From Litoreibacter albidus (lineage in GTDB: Bacteria; Pseudomonadota; Alphaproteobacteria; Rhodobacterales; Rhodobacteraceae): a stretch of 64,000 bases of DNA. The notes under the pieces were generated by a model that had not been told where the DNA came from, made no database searches, and worked only from the letters and a program-made list of their open reading frames with translations. Where the stretch lies: the NCBI RefSeq assembly GCF_900107015.1, contig NZ_FNOI01000002.1, forward strand, positions 496,001-560,000, in the 5' to 3' direction. Shown piece by piece: positions 43,409 through 52,996 of the stretch (position 1 is the stretch's first letter; each line of letters begins with the position of its first letter). Both the position numbers and the translations under genes were made by a program.

Positions 43409-44386
43409 ATGAAAAACAAAACATCATCAGACACATTCATTAACATCGGTCGCCGCGTGATCGCCCGCGAGGCCGCAGCGCTGGAACTCCTTGCGGATAG
43501 CTTGGACGACAGCTTTGCAAAGGCTGTTGATTTGATGCTTGGCGCAACTGGCCGCGTTATCATATGTGGCATGGGTAAATCCGGACATGTTGCCCGCAAG
43601 ATCGCCGCGACACTGGCATCCACCGGAACGCCCGCGCATTTCGTCCATCCCGCAGAGGCTAGTCACGGCGACTTGGGCATGATGGCCCAAGGTGACGTGG
43701 CACTGATCCTGTCGAACTCCGGCGAAACGCCAGAGCTGGCTGACGTCATCGCCTACACGCGGCGGTTCAGCATTCCGATGATCGGCGTGGCAAGCCGCCC
43801 TGACAGCACATTGATCAAACAATCCGACGTCGCACTCATCCTTCCAAAGGCGGAGGAGGCCTGCGACACAGGAGTTGTCCCAACGACCTCCACCACTATG
43901 ACGCTGGCCTTGGGCGACGCCCTTGCAATCGCGCTGATGGAGCATCGTCATTTCACACCGGAAAACTTCCGCGACTTCCACCCCGGTGGCAAGCTCGGCG
44001 CGCGTTTGTCGAAGGTTGCTGACCTGATGCACTCAGGGACGGAGCTTCCGCTCATTGCGATGGAAGCACCTATGTCCGACGTCCTGATTGCCATCAGCCA
44101 AAAGGGCTTCGGAGTTGTGGGTGTCACCGCCCCGAATGGCGACTTGGCAGGGATTATCACCGACGGTGACTTGCGACGGCACATGAAAGGCCTGCTGGAT
44201 ATGACAGCGGCAGAAGTGATGACCGCCAATCCAAAAACCATCGCGCCTGACGCGCTGGCAGAAACCGCAGTGGCGAACATGAACGACCGCAAAATCACCT
44301 GTCTGTTCGTAACCAAGGCGGGAAACGGTGGCCCGCCACTGGGCATCTTGCACATCCATGACTGCCTTCGCGCTGGCGTCGCTTAG
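43409..44386 (+). CDS. kdsD: Arabinose-5-phosphate isomerase (KdsD/KpsF)
   Basis: A 325-residue protein with an N-terminal SIS sugar-isomerase domain (VIICGMGKSGHVARKIAATL, PAEASHGDLGM, ILSNSGETPEL) and two C-terminal CBS domains (LMHSGTELPL, EVMTANPKTI). It converts ribulose-5-phosphate to arabinose-5-phosphate, the precursor of Kdo for LPS. It precedes lptC, lptA and lptB, a classic LPS biogenesis order, and kdsB lies elsewhere in the window. Confidence 0.95.
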   Translation: MKNKTSSDTFINIGRRVIAREAAALELLADSLDDSFAKAVDLMLGATGRVIICGMGKSGHVARKIAATLASTGTPAHFVHPAEASHGDLGMMAQGDVALILSNSGETPELADVIAYTRRFSIPMIGVASRPDSTLIKQSDVALILPKAEEACDTGVVPTTSTTMTLALGDALAIALMEHRHFTPENFRDFHPGGKLGARLSKVADLMHSGTELPLIAMEAPMSDVLIAISQKGFGVVGVTAPNGDLAGIITDGDLRRHMKGLLDMTAAEVMTANPKTIAPDALAETAVANMNDRKITCLFVTKAGNGGPPLGILHIHDCLRAGVA

Positions 44387-44389
44387 CGT

Positions 44390-44989
44390 ATGGCCCGCGT
44401 CGACAACAGGTATTCGCGCTTCGTGCTCTGGGCAAAGGTTATCTTTCCCTTGGTCGCGCTTGGCCTGCTGTCGACAATGTTCTTGTTCTCTCGGACACTG
44501 GACCCGTCAGATGCGATCCCTTTTGCCGACATTGATATCGAGAAAATCGCGCGCGAGCAGACGCTGACGTCGCCCCGTTTTTCCGGCACGACCAGCGATG
44601 GCTCTGCAATCACCGTAGACGCAGAAAGCGCCCTGCCTGACCTGACCGATTTGCGCCGCCTTACCATCCAAAAAGTGGTCGCGAGGATCGAATCCCAAGA
44701 CGGCCCATCCTACGGCCTCATTGCAGACCAAGCGGTTTACGACGGCAACGGTGGGGTGCTTGATATGGAAGGCCGGGTGCGGGTTTCGACCTCCACAGGC
44801 TACAGCCTCGAGACCGAGAACCTGACTGCCAGCCTTAAAGACACGAAAATCGACGCGCCGGGCGCTGTGTCGGGTCGCGGTCCTGCGGGGCGGTTGTCAG
44901 CAGGTTCCATGACACTGACAACAGATGGCGACACACAGGTTCTTGTTTTCAAGAATGGCGTGAAGCTGATATATGTTCCGAAAGAGTAG
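44390..44989 (+). CDS. lptC: LPS export ABC transporter periplasmic protein LptC
   Basis: A 199-residue protein with one N-terminal membrane helix (residues about 15-33, VIFPLVALGLLSTMFLFS) and a periplasmic beta-jellyroll (FSGTTSDGSAITVDAESA, YDGNGGVLDMEGRVRV) of the LptC/LptA/OstA fold. It anchors the periplasmic LPS bridge to LptBFG. It starts 3 bp after kdsD and is followed by lptA after 9 bp. Confidence 0.9.
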   Translation: MARVDNRYSRFVLWAKVIFPLVALGLLSTMFLFSRTLDPSDAIPFADIDIEKIAREQTLTSPRFSGTTSDGSAITVDAESALPDLTDLRRLTIQKVVARIESQDGPSYGLIADQAVYDGNGGVLDMEGRVRVSTSTGYSLETENLTASLKDTKIDAPGAVSGRGPAGRLSAGSMTLTTDGDTQVLVFKNGVKLIYVPKE

Positions 44990-44998
44990 AGGGTAATT

Positions 44999-45508
44999 AT
45001 GACAATCGTATCCAGATTTGCCGCCGCGGCGGCGCTAGCCCTCCTTTTGATTGGCGGAATGGCCCACGCCCAAGGGGCCTCTGTCGCGTTTGGCGGCTTG
45101 AAGCATGACGCATCCCTACCCGTTGAAATCACCGCCGACGAACTCACGGTAGATCAAACCACGGGCAGCGCTGTCTTCAGCGGCAACGTTGTCGCGGGCC
45201 AAGGTGAAATGCGATTGAGCGCGAGCCGCGTGCAGGTGCAGTACGCAACCGAAAACGGCGAAGCCACGGGTCGCATTGACCAGCTCATCGCCACAGGCAG
45301 CGTCACGCTGGTCAACGGTGCGGAAGCCGCCGAAGCAGAGAAAGCCGTATACTCTGTTGATGCGGCGAATATCGTAATGACGGGCAACGTGATCCTGACC
45401 CAAGGCGTCAATGCGCTATCGGGCGAGAAGCTTACCGTGGACCTAAACACTGGCTCTGGCCGAATGTCCGGCCGCGTGCGCACGATTTTCCGCACTGGCG
45501 GAAACTAA
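44999..45508 (+). CDS. lptA: LPS transport periplasmic protein LptA
   Basis: A 169-residue protein with a signal peptide ending near GGMAHA-QG, then an OstA-like beta-jellyroll: PVEITADELTVDQTTGSAVF followed by SGNVVAGQGEMRLSA. It forms the periplasmic oligomer that carries LPS from LptC to LptD. It lies between lptC and lptB with 2-9 bp gaps in one operon. Confidence 0.93.
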   Translation: MTIVSRFAAAAALALLLIGGMAHAQGASVAFGGLKHDASLPVEITADELTVDQTTGSAVFSGNVVAGQGEMRLSASRVQVQYATENGEATGRIDQLIATGSVTLVNGAEAAEAEKAVYSVDAANIVMTGNVILTQGVNALSGEKLTVDLNTGSGRMSGRVRTIFRTGGN

Positions 45509-45510
45509 AG

Positions 45511-46272
45511 ATGAGCGATGCGCCTAACCTGAACGTCAAAGAAGGCTCGTCCGGTCTGAAGGTTACGGGGCTGCGCAAGAACTACAAGCGCCGCCCCGTT
45601 ATCCGCGATGTGTCGATCGAATTGGCACGCGGTGAGGTTGTGGCCCTGCTTGGCCCTAACGGATCAGGCAAAACGACCTGCTTTTACTCCATCGCAGGCT
45701 TGGTAACGCCCGAAGCTGGCACGGTGACAATCGACGGGCGCGATGTGACACTGCTGCCGATGTATCGCCGCGCCAAGCTGGGAATCGGGTATCTGCCACA
45801 GGAAATGTCGATCTTTCGCGGTCTCAGCGTCGAAGACAACATTCTGGCGATTCTAGAGATTTCCATTAGAAACCGCACCAAACGTCGCGAACGCTTGGAA
45901 GAGCTGCTCAGCGAATTTTCCATCGTACACCTGCGCCGTGCGCCCGCATTATCGCTGTCCGGCGGGGAACGCCGCCGCGCCGAAATTGCTCGATGCCTTG
46001 CCGCCGATCCAAAATACCTCCTCCTTGATGAACCGTTTGCGGGCGTAGACCCGATCGCCGTTGGCGAAATCAGGGGGCTTGTCGCCGACCTTAAAAAACG
46101 GGGTATTGGCGTGCTGATAACCGACCATAACGTGCGAGAAACACTAGAAATTGTGGACCGCGCATACATTTTGCACGACGGCCACGTTTTGATGAGCGGA
46201 ACCACCGACGAAGTCGTCAAAGACGAAAACGTGCGCCGCGTTTATCTTGGCCAAGATTTCCGTATTAACTAA
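45511..46272 (+). CDS. lptB: LPS export ABC transporter ATP-binding protein LptB
   Basis: A 253-residue ABC ATPase with Walker A GPNGSGKTT, Q-loop GIGYLPQEMSIF, signature LSGGERRRAEIAR, Walker B YLLLDEPFAGVDPI and H-loop ITDHNVRET. The GVDPI variant and the C-terminal LGQDFRI tail are LptB-specific. It powers LPS extraction with LptFG, which are not in the window. No rpoN gene follows, unlike in many proteobacteria; hpf comes next. Confidence 0.97.
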   Translation: MSDAPNLNVKEGSSGLKVTGLRKNYKRRPVIRDVSIELARGEVVALLGPNGSGKTTCFYSIAGLVTPEAGTVTIDGRDVTLLPMYRRAKLGIGYLPQEMSIFRGLSVEDNILAILEISIRNRTKRRERLEELLSEFSIVHLRRAPALSLSGGERRRAEIARCLAADPKYLLLDEPFAGVDPIAVGEIRGLVADLKKRGIGVLITDHNVRETLEIVDRAYILHDGHVLMSGTTDEVVKDENVRRVYLGQDFRIN

Positions 46273-46510
46273 AATTGCCCAAATCAAAAAACGGTGCCCG
46301 TGCATCTATTTGATTGACACAAGGCCGTCCCTCGTCGCCAAATGGGGTCAATGAGTGATCGACAGCCCCAGGCTTTGGTCTTGCCTTGCGCAAACCTCGA
46401 AACGGAAACGTCCCGCACCCTCGGGCGATACCAGACACTCAATCCAAATCCGGCCAAGACCTTAGGATTTTGGTCGGTGATTCCCCCCAATAAACGAACA
46501 AGGAGACGCC

Positions 46511-47083
46511 ATGCGGTACCAAATCACAGGCAAACAGATAGACATCGGCGAAGCGCTGCAAACACACGTGCGCACAGAGCTGGGCAGCACTCTGGATAAG
46601 TATGCAGGTCGCCCCACTGACGCTACGGTCATCTTCTCCAAAAGCGCTCATGAATATGTTTGTGAGGCCATCGTGCACCTTAGCACCGGATTAACGACAC
46701 AAGCGCGCGGCCATAGCACCGAAATCTATGCCGCTCTCGACCAGTGTGTCGAGAAAATGGACAAGCAACTCCGGCGCTACAAACGTCGCCTCAAGGACCA
46801 CCACAAGGAGAGGTCACAACCAGTTGAACTTTCGGGTGCTTCCTCCTATATCCTTGCCGCAAGCGGGGAGTCAGAAGATTCAGAGCCCGAAAACCTGCAG
46901 CCAATCATCGTTGCAGAAATGGAAACAAATATCCCTTCGATCTCGGTTGGGGAAGCCGTGATGCAGATGGAAATTGCGGGGGCACCTGTGCTAGTGTTCC
47001 GCAACGAGGGAAACAAAAACGTCAACGTCGTGTACATGCGCGAGGATGGCAACATAGGCTGGATTGACCCCGCAAGCAGCTAA
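46511..47083 (+). CDS. hpf: Long-form ribosome hibernation promoting factor
   Basis: A 190-residue protein with an N-terminal sigma-54-modulation/RaiA domain (MRYQITGKQIDIGEALQTHV, then AALDQCVEKMDKQLRRYKRR) and a C-terminal dimerisation domain (MQMEIAGAPVLVFRNEGNKN, VVYMREDGNIGWIDP). The length marks the long type, which forms 100S ribosome dimers alone. It has AAGGAG a few bases upstream. The 238-bp leader after lptB, with a TTGACA-like box at 46314-46319, suggests its own promoter for growth-phase control. ptsN follows. Confidence 0.95.
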   Translation: MRYQITGKQIDIGEALQTHVRTELGSTLDKYAGRPTDATVIFSKSAHEYVCEAIVHLSTGLTTQARGHSTEIYAALDQCVEKMDKQLRRYKRRLKDHHKERSQPVELSGASSYILAASGESEDSEPENLQPIIVAEMETNIPSISVGEAVMQMEIAGAPVLVFRNEGNKNVNVVYMREDGNIGWIDPASS

Positions 47084-47118
47084 ATAGGCCATCAACGGCC
47101 ATGTTCAGAGAGCAGGCT

Positions 47119-47583
47119 ATGCAAATCTCGGAAATCCTGACTCAGTCGGCAGTGAAAACTGTTTCGGCTGTCACAAGCAAAAAACGCCTCTTTCAGGAGA
47201 TCTCTGAAATTGCGTGTACCGCACATGGAATTCCGACCGATTTGGCGCTGGAAGCCCTTCTTGAACGCGAATCCCTTGGCCCAACAGGTGTGGGCCATGG
47301 GGTGGCGTTGCCCCACGCGCGGGTGAAAGACCTAGATAAGGTCGTATCCGTGTTCTTGCGGGTAGAGCGCCCGTTAGATTTCGATTCCGCTGATCGTCAT
47401 CCAGTCGACTTGTTTTTCGCCCTGTTCGCACCGGAAACCGCTGGGGTGAACCACCTGAAAGCGTTGGCGCTGGTATCACGCACGATGCGCAACAGCGACG
47501 TGTGCACCAAGTTGCGGTCCAACACGGACGCAACCGCGCTGCACGCGATCCTGACTGAAGTTGCGGAATCGAAGGCGGCTTAG
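47119..47583 (+). CDS. ptsN: Nitrogen-regulatory phosphotransferase EIIA-Ntr
   Basis: From ATG 47119 (after an AG-rich stretch) the 154-residue protein starts MQISEILTQSAVKTVSAVTS and has the phosphorylated His in VGHGVALPHARV. LALVSRTMRNSDVCTKLR is part of the EIIA fold. EIIA-Ntr takes phosphate from NPr and regulates potassium transport and carbon-nitrogen balance. The hpf-ptsN pair is conserved. Its last 4 bp overlap the convergent sulfotransferase-like gene. Confidence 0.92.
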   Translation: MQISEILTQSAVKTVSAVTSKKRLFQEISEIACTAHGIPTDLALEALLERESLGPTGVGHGVALPHARVKDLDKVVSVFLRVERPLDFDSADRHPVDLFFALFAPETAGVNHLKALALVSRTMRNSDVCTKLRSNTDATALHAILTEVAESKAA

Positions 47584-49010
47584 CCTTCGTCCCACGCGCC
47601 AAACCCGAAGTTGATATAGTCCTTGCGGTAGGCTGCCATCGACAGCTTTTCCAGCTCTTTGTCGTAAATGTCGGCCAAGGCAAACGGCCCCGCTTCTGGC
47701 TCAACCTCGAGCGCGCCCGCCTCCAAGCCCAGCGATTGCGCCAGTGCCACCAAGCCGGCTGATATTTCTCCCTCCCGTAGGATAACATCGGGCAAAACGA
47801 CACCCGCCGCACCCTGCAGCAACGCCGATTGAGTGGCCCAGACCGCATCAATGCGAACGCTCGTTTGCCCCGCCAAGTTACCTTTGAGAAATTCCAAGAA
47901 ATTTGCAAACGCCGCGCGGTGCTCAAGCTTGGTGTAACCTTCCAAATCACCCTGACCCGGAACAGAAATGCCGTACTTGTTGCGCATAACCTTGCGCGGG
48001 TCAGCGAAGTTGTCTTCTCTTTTGGGGACGATGTATTCGCAAAAAACCCTGTGCGCCCGCTCCAGCGGGTGCCGTATCACGGTAAAGCTGCGATGCCCGG
48101 GATTGCCGCGTTTCCATTGGCGCAACGATTTCTGGGACAGGTTCGTGTGCAGGTGTTCTTCCGTGACCCCGTCAATATCAGCAAGCCAACCCAGCACCGA
48201 CTGCTTTGGCGCGGCGGCGACGGGGATAAACAAAATCGGCGCCTCAGCGGCAAGGTAGAACCCCGGCACACCCGGGCCACGACGTGGTTCAAAGTTGGGC
48301 GTGTCCGACAGTGAGAAGTGATCAATACCCGCCAGATCTTTGACCATCTGGGTGTAGTTCGTCACCTTGTCTTCCAGCCCGCTGGGGTTTTGCTTCTTAA
48401 CAGAATTGGGTGTCGAATTTATCTGCTCTTGGGATCCGATAAACCGCGCCATACCGTTGATCACATCTACGTCGCCAATGTCTTCATAAGCAACATAGAA
48501 GCCAGTTTGGCCGGACACTTGCATCCCCTTGAGTATGTCCAGTTGGAACAGTTTCTTGGCGGCTAAGTGCTGCTCAAACTCTTCGCGGTCGAACTCCACT
48601 GTGGCCGACCTGCGTTGCTTCATGTCGGACAGTTTCCACTGCCCTGTCTGCGCCGCAATCTTGAGTGACACATAGCTGTCGAGCGGGTTGCGCGTCAGAA
48701 TAATCTTCGCGCATTTCGGGTCAGCCAGCACATGCGCCATGACACGCGGGTCATGGTCGTTAAAAAACCGGAACCCCGGAAAGCCGTCGGTGTTTTCTTT
48801 CATGCGCTCGATCAGCGATAGCGGTGAAATCTCCCGCTGGGCCATATCGACGCCGAACAGAGCATCCTTGTTATGATGACCCACGAAGTGAGGGTTGTAG
48901 GCTTCGCCATAGCAGTGAAGGTCCGGAAATTCGTTCAGGCTTGCTTCAAGGAAGTTGGAGCCGGTGCGCATTTCGGCAAAAACAACGAAGTATTCGAAAG
49001 GCTTGCTCAT
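47580..49010 (-). CDS. Two-part sulfotransferase-like protein
   Basis: A 476-residue cytoplasmic protein. The N-terminal half resembles Stf0/PAPS sulfotransferases: VVFAEMRTGSNFLEASLNEF has the 5'-phosphosulfate-binding loop and IILTRNPLDSYVSLKIA the 3'-phosphate-binding region. The C-terminal half (from about residue 265) carries a second sulfotransferase-like segment, FTVIRHPLERAHRVFCEYI. A tandem of two such halves is unusual. It would transfer sulfate from PAPS to a glycan or lipid. It heads into a block of glycosyltransferase genes with cysQ, which removes the by-product PAP. Activity is inferred from motifs. Confidence 0.75.
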   Translation of the reverse strand: MSKPFEYFVVFAEMRTGSNFLEASLNEFPDLHCYGEAYNPHFVGHHNKDALFGVDMAQREISPLSLIERMKENTDGFPGFRFFNDHDPRVMAHVLADPKCAKIILTRNPLDSYVSLKIAAQTGQWKLSDMKQRRSATVEFDREEFEQHLAAKKLFQLDILKGMQVSGQTGFYVAYEDIGDVDVINGMARFIGSQEQINSTPNSVKKQNPSGLEDKVTNYTQMVKDLAGIDHFSLSDTPNFEPRRGPGVPGFYLAAEAPILFIPVAAAPKQSVLGWLADIDGVTEEHLHTNLSQKSLRQWKRGNPGHRSFTVIRHPLERAHRVFCEYIVPKREDNFADPRKVMRNKYGISVPGQGDLEGYTKLEHRAAFANFLEFLKGNLAGQTSVRIDAVWATQSALLQGAAGVVLPDVILREGEISAGLVALAQSLGLEAGALEVEPEAGPFALADIYDKELEKLSMAAYRKDYINFGFGAWDEG

Positions 49011-49013
49011 AAT

Positions 49014-50708
49014 CTATTTCACCAAATACGGGCGCCTGCCCTGAGGTTTATCCGTGCTGTCTTGGATGACAGGAAAGTCGCCCATTAAATGCGGGCTCAT
49101 ACCTTGGTTTTTAAGGTTTTGTAGAAACTGACCAAATCCGGTTAGGTCGGCCATCACTGGTACTTCAGACAGCCGACGCTGGCCAATGCCGCCGATCTCG
49201 TCAAGGATTAGCTGAAGGTTTTCCATCGGGTTTTCAATGAACTCTGCAAGGCTCCAGATGCGCACGCGAGCCTTGGTTATTCCAAGCCGCAGAAGGTCTA
49301 GGTGCGCCGCCTCAATGCGCTGTAGATTGGCCGCTTCTTTGCGTAGCTCCGCGAAGTTCCGATTGGAATGAAACAGCGGTATGGCCCAAGCGCCCGATAT
49401 AATTGAAATCTGCGCATTTCGATCAGACGCCAGAAAACTCGATATCCCTTGATCGTCCGCTGGTCCAAACTGGAAGCATTGATGCTCCCCACGGGTGTTC
49501 CAGATCAGGTTCGTTAAGAAGCCTTGCGGATTATACTCTCGCAGTGGGGCGCTATCGCTGAGGGCGCCATTGTAGAAGGCATCTCCGCCGGCAAACTGGA
49601 CCCTATCTGCAGCGAACAGGTTGCCATGCACACGGTTCCCCGTACGCCGCGCAATCCACCCCTCGAAATCCTCAAACAGATCCGTGAAGCCCTCAAACAC
49701 CGAGTACCGTCCGCCGGTCTTGCCATTTTCCCACCCGTCGTTCGGGTATCTGCCTTGCATATATAACCCTGCGCGACCGCGCGTGCGCCGCTCCGTCGCG
49801 CGGCTGAACAGGCGGTCAATCTTCAAGGGGTTCGGTTCGGCCATGACCTGCGCGCGAGATTTGGGGACAAGGAATTCACGGTACAGGCGTTCGGCGCGCG
49901 GCCATATCTTACGCGCAACAAAGCAATCGGAGCGCCGCAAGAGCTGCAAGTGGTCATCGTAGAAAACATGCGGCTTGCCCTGAAAGTCGAACTTGGACAG
50001 CGTCAGCGATCGGCTTTCAATCTGCGTGGAATAAAGTCGCGCGAGGCTTTGAAAGTAGCTTTCATCCGGAATCCAGACCCGCTTGAAGTAACGATCGAAC
50101 TCGGCGCGGCGCGGATCTTGTAGAATAGCCGACAGCGTTTGACGGGTCAGGCACCACCATTGCGAGCCCAAATGCGGCGTTAAGCCTTCGGGGATGTGCC
50201 GCGACAGCTTCAGCTTTCGCTGAAGATCAACATAGCCGTCGAACAAGCGGCGCTGCCGTTTCCAAGAAAACGGGAACCGCAACGTGAACCGTTCCTGATC
50301 CAACCCGCCAACGGTCCAGTCCACTTCGTCAGTTGTAACGGACTCAATGAAATCGGTACGCGGGCGGTCATCAAGATAGCTTTGTATCTCCTCAACCGGC
50401 CTAAGCGGCATGCACGACCCACTGGACAGGTAGACGTGACGCACGTCGGGGAACGCCTCCAGCATCAACTCGCAGGCGGATTGCGTAGCGCCAACGATAG
50501 ACCAGTTGCCCCACTCGCAAGCGTGCCGTTCTGAGAAGCGGACGTTGCCTAGGTCCGCCAATTTTTGCTGAAAATACTCGTAGTTCGGCCCGTCGACACG
50601 CTTATCAACGTGGATCACCACCGGCTTGCCGTGCTCCGACCAGTGCCGCGCCACCTGTGCCGCGCGGTCCAGCGCCTCATGCACCAACATGACAAAGCCA
50701 ACGCTCAT
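49014..50708 (-). CDS. GT14-like (core-2/I-branching type) glycosyltransferase with unknown C-terminal domain
   Basis: A 564-residue protein. Residues 1-270 resemble beta-1,6-N-acetylglucosaminyltransferases of family GT14: SVGFVMLVHEALDRAAQ, PVVIHVDKRVD, HVYLSSGSCMPLRPVEEI, LGSQWWCLTR and WIPDESYFQSL. The C-terminal 290 residues form a second domain, which I recognise only as a domain of unknown function often attached to this family in Rhodobacterales. Its stop lies 3 bp before the sulfotransferase-like start and its start overlaps the stop of the next glycosyltransferase. It probably acts on a surface glycan; donor and acceptor are unknown. Confidence 0.78.
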   Translation of the reverse strand: MSVGFVMLVHEALDRAAQVARHWSEHGKPVVIHVDKRVDGPNYEYFQQKLADLGNVRFSERHACEWGNWSIVGATQSACELMLEAFPDVRHVYLSSGSCMPLRPVEEIQSYLDDRPRTDFIESVTTDEVDWTVGGLDQERFTLRFPFSWKRQRRLFDGYVDLQRKLKLSRHIPEGLTPHLGSQWWCLTRQTLSAILQDPRRAEFDRYFKRVWIPDESYFQSLARLYSTQIESRSLTLSKFDFQGKPHVFYDDHLQLLRRSDCFVARKIWPRAERLYREFLVPKSRAQVMAEPNPLKIDRLFSRATERRTRGRAGLYMQGRYPNDGWENGKTGGRYSVFEGFTDLFEDFEGWIARRTGNRVHGNLFAADRVQFAGGDAFYNGALSDSAPLREYNPQGFLTNLIWNTRGEHQCFQFGPADDQGISSFLASDRNAQISIISGAWAIPLFHSNRNFAELRKEAANLQRIEAAHLDLLRLGITKARVRIWSLAEFIENPMENLQLILDEIGGIGQRRLSEVPVMADLTGFGQFLQNLKNQGMSPHLMGDFPVIQDSTDKPQGRRPYLVK

Positions 50709-51714
50709 GCCCAGTTCCCCTTGGACATCAGGCCCAAAATCTCCAACTGACGCCAGTTGATGTACTTTTCAGACCATTTGCACCACAAATCTGGGTCTTC
50801 CGAAAGCCCACTGTGGTAGGCCTTGTATTCATAGCTGTTGGCAAAATGCTCTTTGCGCTGAAGCTCTTCCTTGGACTTCGACGACATGGTCTCCAGGAAC
50901 TTCGCGTGCAGCAAGCACCCCGATGTCTTCTCCCCGCCCCACTCGTCGTAAACAAGGTTCAACCCACGCGGCAGAAGCATGTGGGTTGAACTCACATAGG
51001 CATAGCTACGGTCCCAGCGCACCAGCGGCACCTTATTCAAGGCCGGTGCGCGCTCAGGGTGGTCTGCGAAGAAGGCCCGTGGCGAGGACCGCCCTGAATC
51101 CACAGGTTCCCGTATTTGTCGTTTTTCTTGATCGAATAGTTGCCGCTGTCGAACCAATGCAAATGCTCAAAAGGATCAGCACCCACCTCGTAACGCACGG
51201 AGTCGATCGGGCCTTTCGGGTACATGTCCAGAAGCAGAGTGCCGAACGACTTTACCGACGACGCATCAAGCCAATCTGTAAGCGCCTTGATCGGGCGCGT
51301 ATCGCAGAACGGGTACACGAAAAACTCGTCTACATCCAAAACCAGCGTCCAGTGACCGTGGCCGTACTTTCGCAGCAGCCAGTTGATCCAGTCGACCCCG
51401 AACCGCGACCGTTTGTAGCTGCTTGGCGTGCTGAACAGGGTGACGTCAGGCTGGGTCGCCAGATAGTCTGCGGTACCGTCGTCGGAACCGTTGTCGACAA
51501 ATATGAAATGATCGACACCCAATTCGCGGTAGTACTTCAGGAAATATGGGATACGGACGGCTTCGTTGCGAAGGGTGCAGAACACAATGATATCGGACTT
51601 AGCAATCTGCTCCGTGCGGTTCTTTATAGACGCAAGTTCCCTCCGCTTGCGGACTGCCCGCCAGCGCCAACGCTTCCGCTCCATGCGAAGGCGATATGAT
51701 TTCAGGAGACCCAT
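50705..51714 (-). pseudogene. GT2/GT92-type glycosyltransferase with a one-base frameshift
   Basis: Reading from ATG 51714, the first 225 codons encode a glycosyltransferase: IIVFCTLRNEAVRIPYFLKY, HFIFVDNGSDDG, and WTLVLDVDEFFVYP with the DXD motif. At about 51079 the frame breaks after WIQGGPRH; one missing base would join it to RAFFADHPERAPALNKVPLV, which continues to 50705. The restored protein would be 336 residues. As sequenced the product is cut by one third. Neighbours on both sides are intact and tightly packed. The change is not in a long homopolymer, so true loss, phase change or a read error all remain possible. Confidence 0.82.
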
Positions 51715-51739
51715 CTTCTGTCACCTCTCACGACACGTC

Positions 51740-52996
51740 TTATAGCAAATTGCCCATCGCCTCATTAACGGCATCAAAATGCTCCGACCAAGTCGGGATC
51801 TTTGGGGACTTCGCTATGTGCGCGTGGACGAGGTCTTTCTGCCTCTGCTCTGCCTGCTCAAGTATTGTTTTTTTCCAAAGGTATATGTCTTGCAGGTCTG
51901 CGTAAACGGGGTAGTCGCCCAACACCTCGCGGTGGATGGCAAGATCGCCACATATCACCGGAACGCCAAGTTGCGCCGCCTCAATTGACGGGAGGCCAAA
52001 CCCCTCTGCAAGCGATGGGAAAAGCAATCCGTGAGAGCCTGATAGAAGTCGCCTCACCTCCGCATCCTGCATGTTGTTGTGTTCAAACAGCCAGCCGTTG
52101 CCCTTCAACTGATCCAGGCGCTTAAACACGTCCTCATTCTTCCAACCGCGCCGGCCGACGATGTGCAGTTCGGGTAGCTGGTTAGTTGGATGGTCTGCTT
52201 TGAGCTGTTCCCAGATATCCAAAAGGAACGCGTGATTTTTACGAGGTTCGATCGTTCCCAGGGCCACAAAGTAGGGTCTAACACTGGCACTTTCAGCAAC
52301 TTCCGCCCTCATTGGATCAGCGCCCAGAAACGCGGTTACATACTCAGCCTGTGCGCCCCAGCCATCAAAGTAGTGTTTAACACGGGTCTGCGTGTGCCAC
52401 GAATTTGCGATAACAAGGTCACTATAGTCTGCCGCGCGGCGCATCTTGTCTTCAAACGACTGCACAGTCCCGTCGCGTTGGAACTGCGGCCAATCTAGGG
52501 GGATCATATCATGGATCAAGGTCGCGACCTTCAGTCCGGAATCGCGCATTCCGGCAAGCGTTGCCTTGCTTAGATTGGAGTGACCGGTGTTCAGATATAC
52601 GCCGTTCGGTAGCGATATTTCCGGCGGCCCCTGCCGACCAGAGCGCTCGATTGACAGCCGCCGCAAATCCGATTCCGCCGCGCGTCGTCCCTTGGGCAGC
52701 TTCATGCTAACCCTTGCCCGCAGATCAGACGGCCCCCACGGCAGCGCCCCCAAAAGCTTTGAGCGGAAAACCAAAGCCCCTTCGCGGTCCAAAAGCGCGT
52801 AGCCCCCCGATATTCTGGCGAGGCAGTAAAAGGGCACGGAGACGTCCTGCAGGCACCAGTTCAGATAGGCGAGTTCCACTCGGTCGACGCCCGTCAGCGG
52901 ACCACGGCCCACGCGCGACGCAAGCCGTGTAATGTCCAAAACGACGGGATGGTCCCTATTTGTCGTAATGTCCGTTCTGGTGCCAACGCCATGCAT
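51740..52996 (-). CDS. GT4-family glycosyltransferase (retaining, GT-B fold)
   Basis: A 418-residue protein with the C-terminal donor-binding half typical of GT4 enzymes: FVALGTIEPRKNHAFLLDIW, LHIVGRRGW and LFPSLAEGFGLPSIEAAQLG, where the Glu-x7-Glu motif binds the nucleotide sugar. The N-terminal half has LDITRLASRVGRGPLTGVDR, found in many mannosyltransferase-like enzymes. Its annotated start overlaps galE by 41 bp; a shorter start is possible (for example a TTG at LDITR). It probably adds mannose or a related sugar to a surface polymer. Confidence 0.88.
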   Translation of the reverse strand: MHGVGTRTDITTNRDHPVVLDITRLASRVGRGPLTGVDRVELAYLNWCLQDVSVPFYCLARISGGYALLDREGALVFRSKLLGALPWGPSDLRARVSMKLPKGRRAAESDLRRLSIERSGRQGPPEISLPNGVYLNTGHSNLSKATLAGMRDSGLKVATLIHDMIPLDWPQFQRDGTVQSFEDKMRRAADYSDLVIANSWHTQTRVKHYFDGWGAQAEYVTAFLGADPMRAEVAESASVRPYFVALGTIEPRKNHAFLLDIWEQLKADHPTNQLPELHIVGRRGWKNEDVFKRLDQLKGNGWLFEHNNMQDAEVRRLLSGSHGLLFPSLAEGFGLPSIEAAQLGVPVICGDLAIHREVLGDYPVYADLQDIYLWKKTILEQAEQRQKDLVHAHIAKSPKIPTWSEHFDAVNEAMGNLL

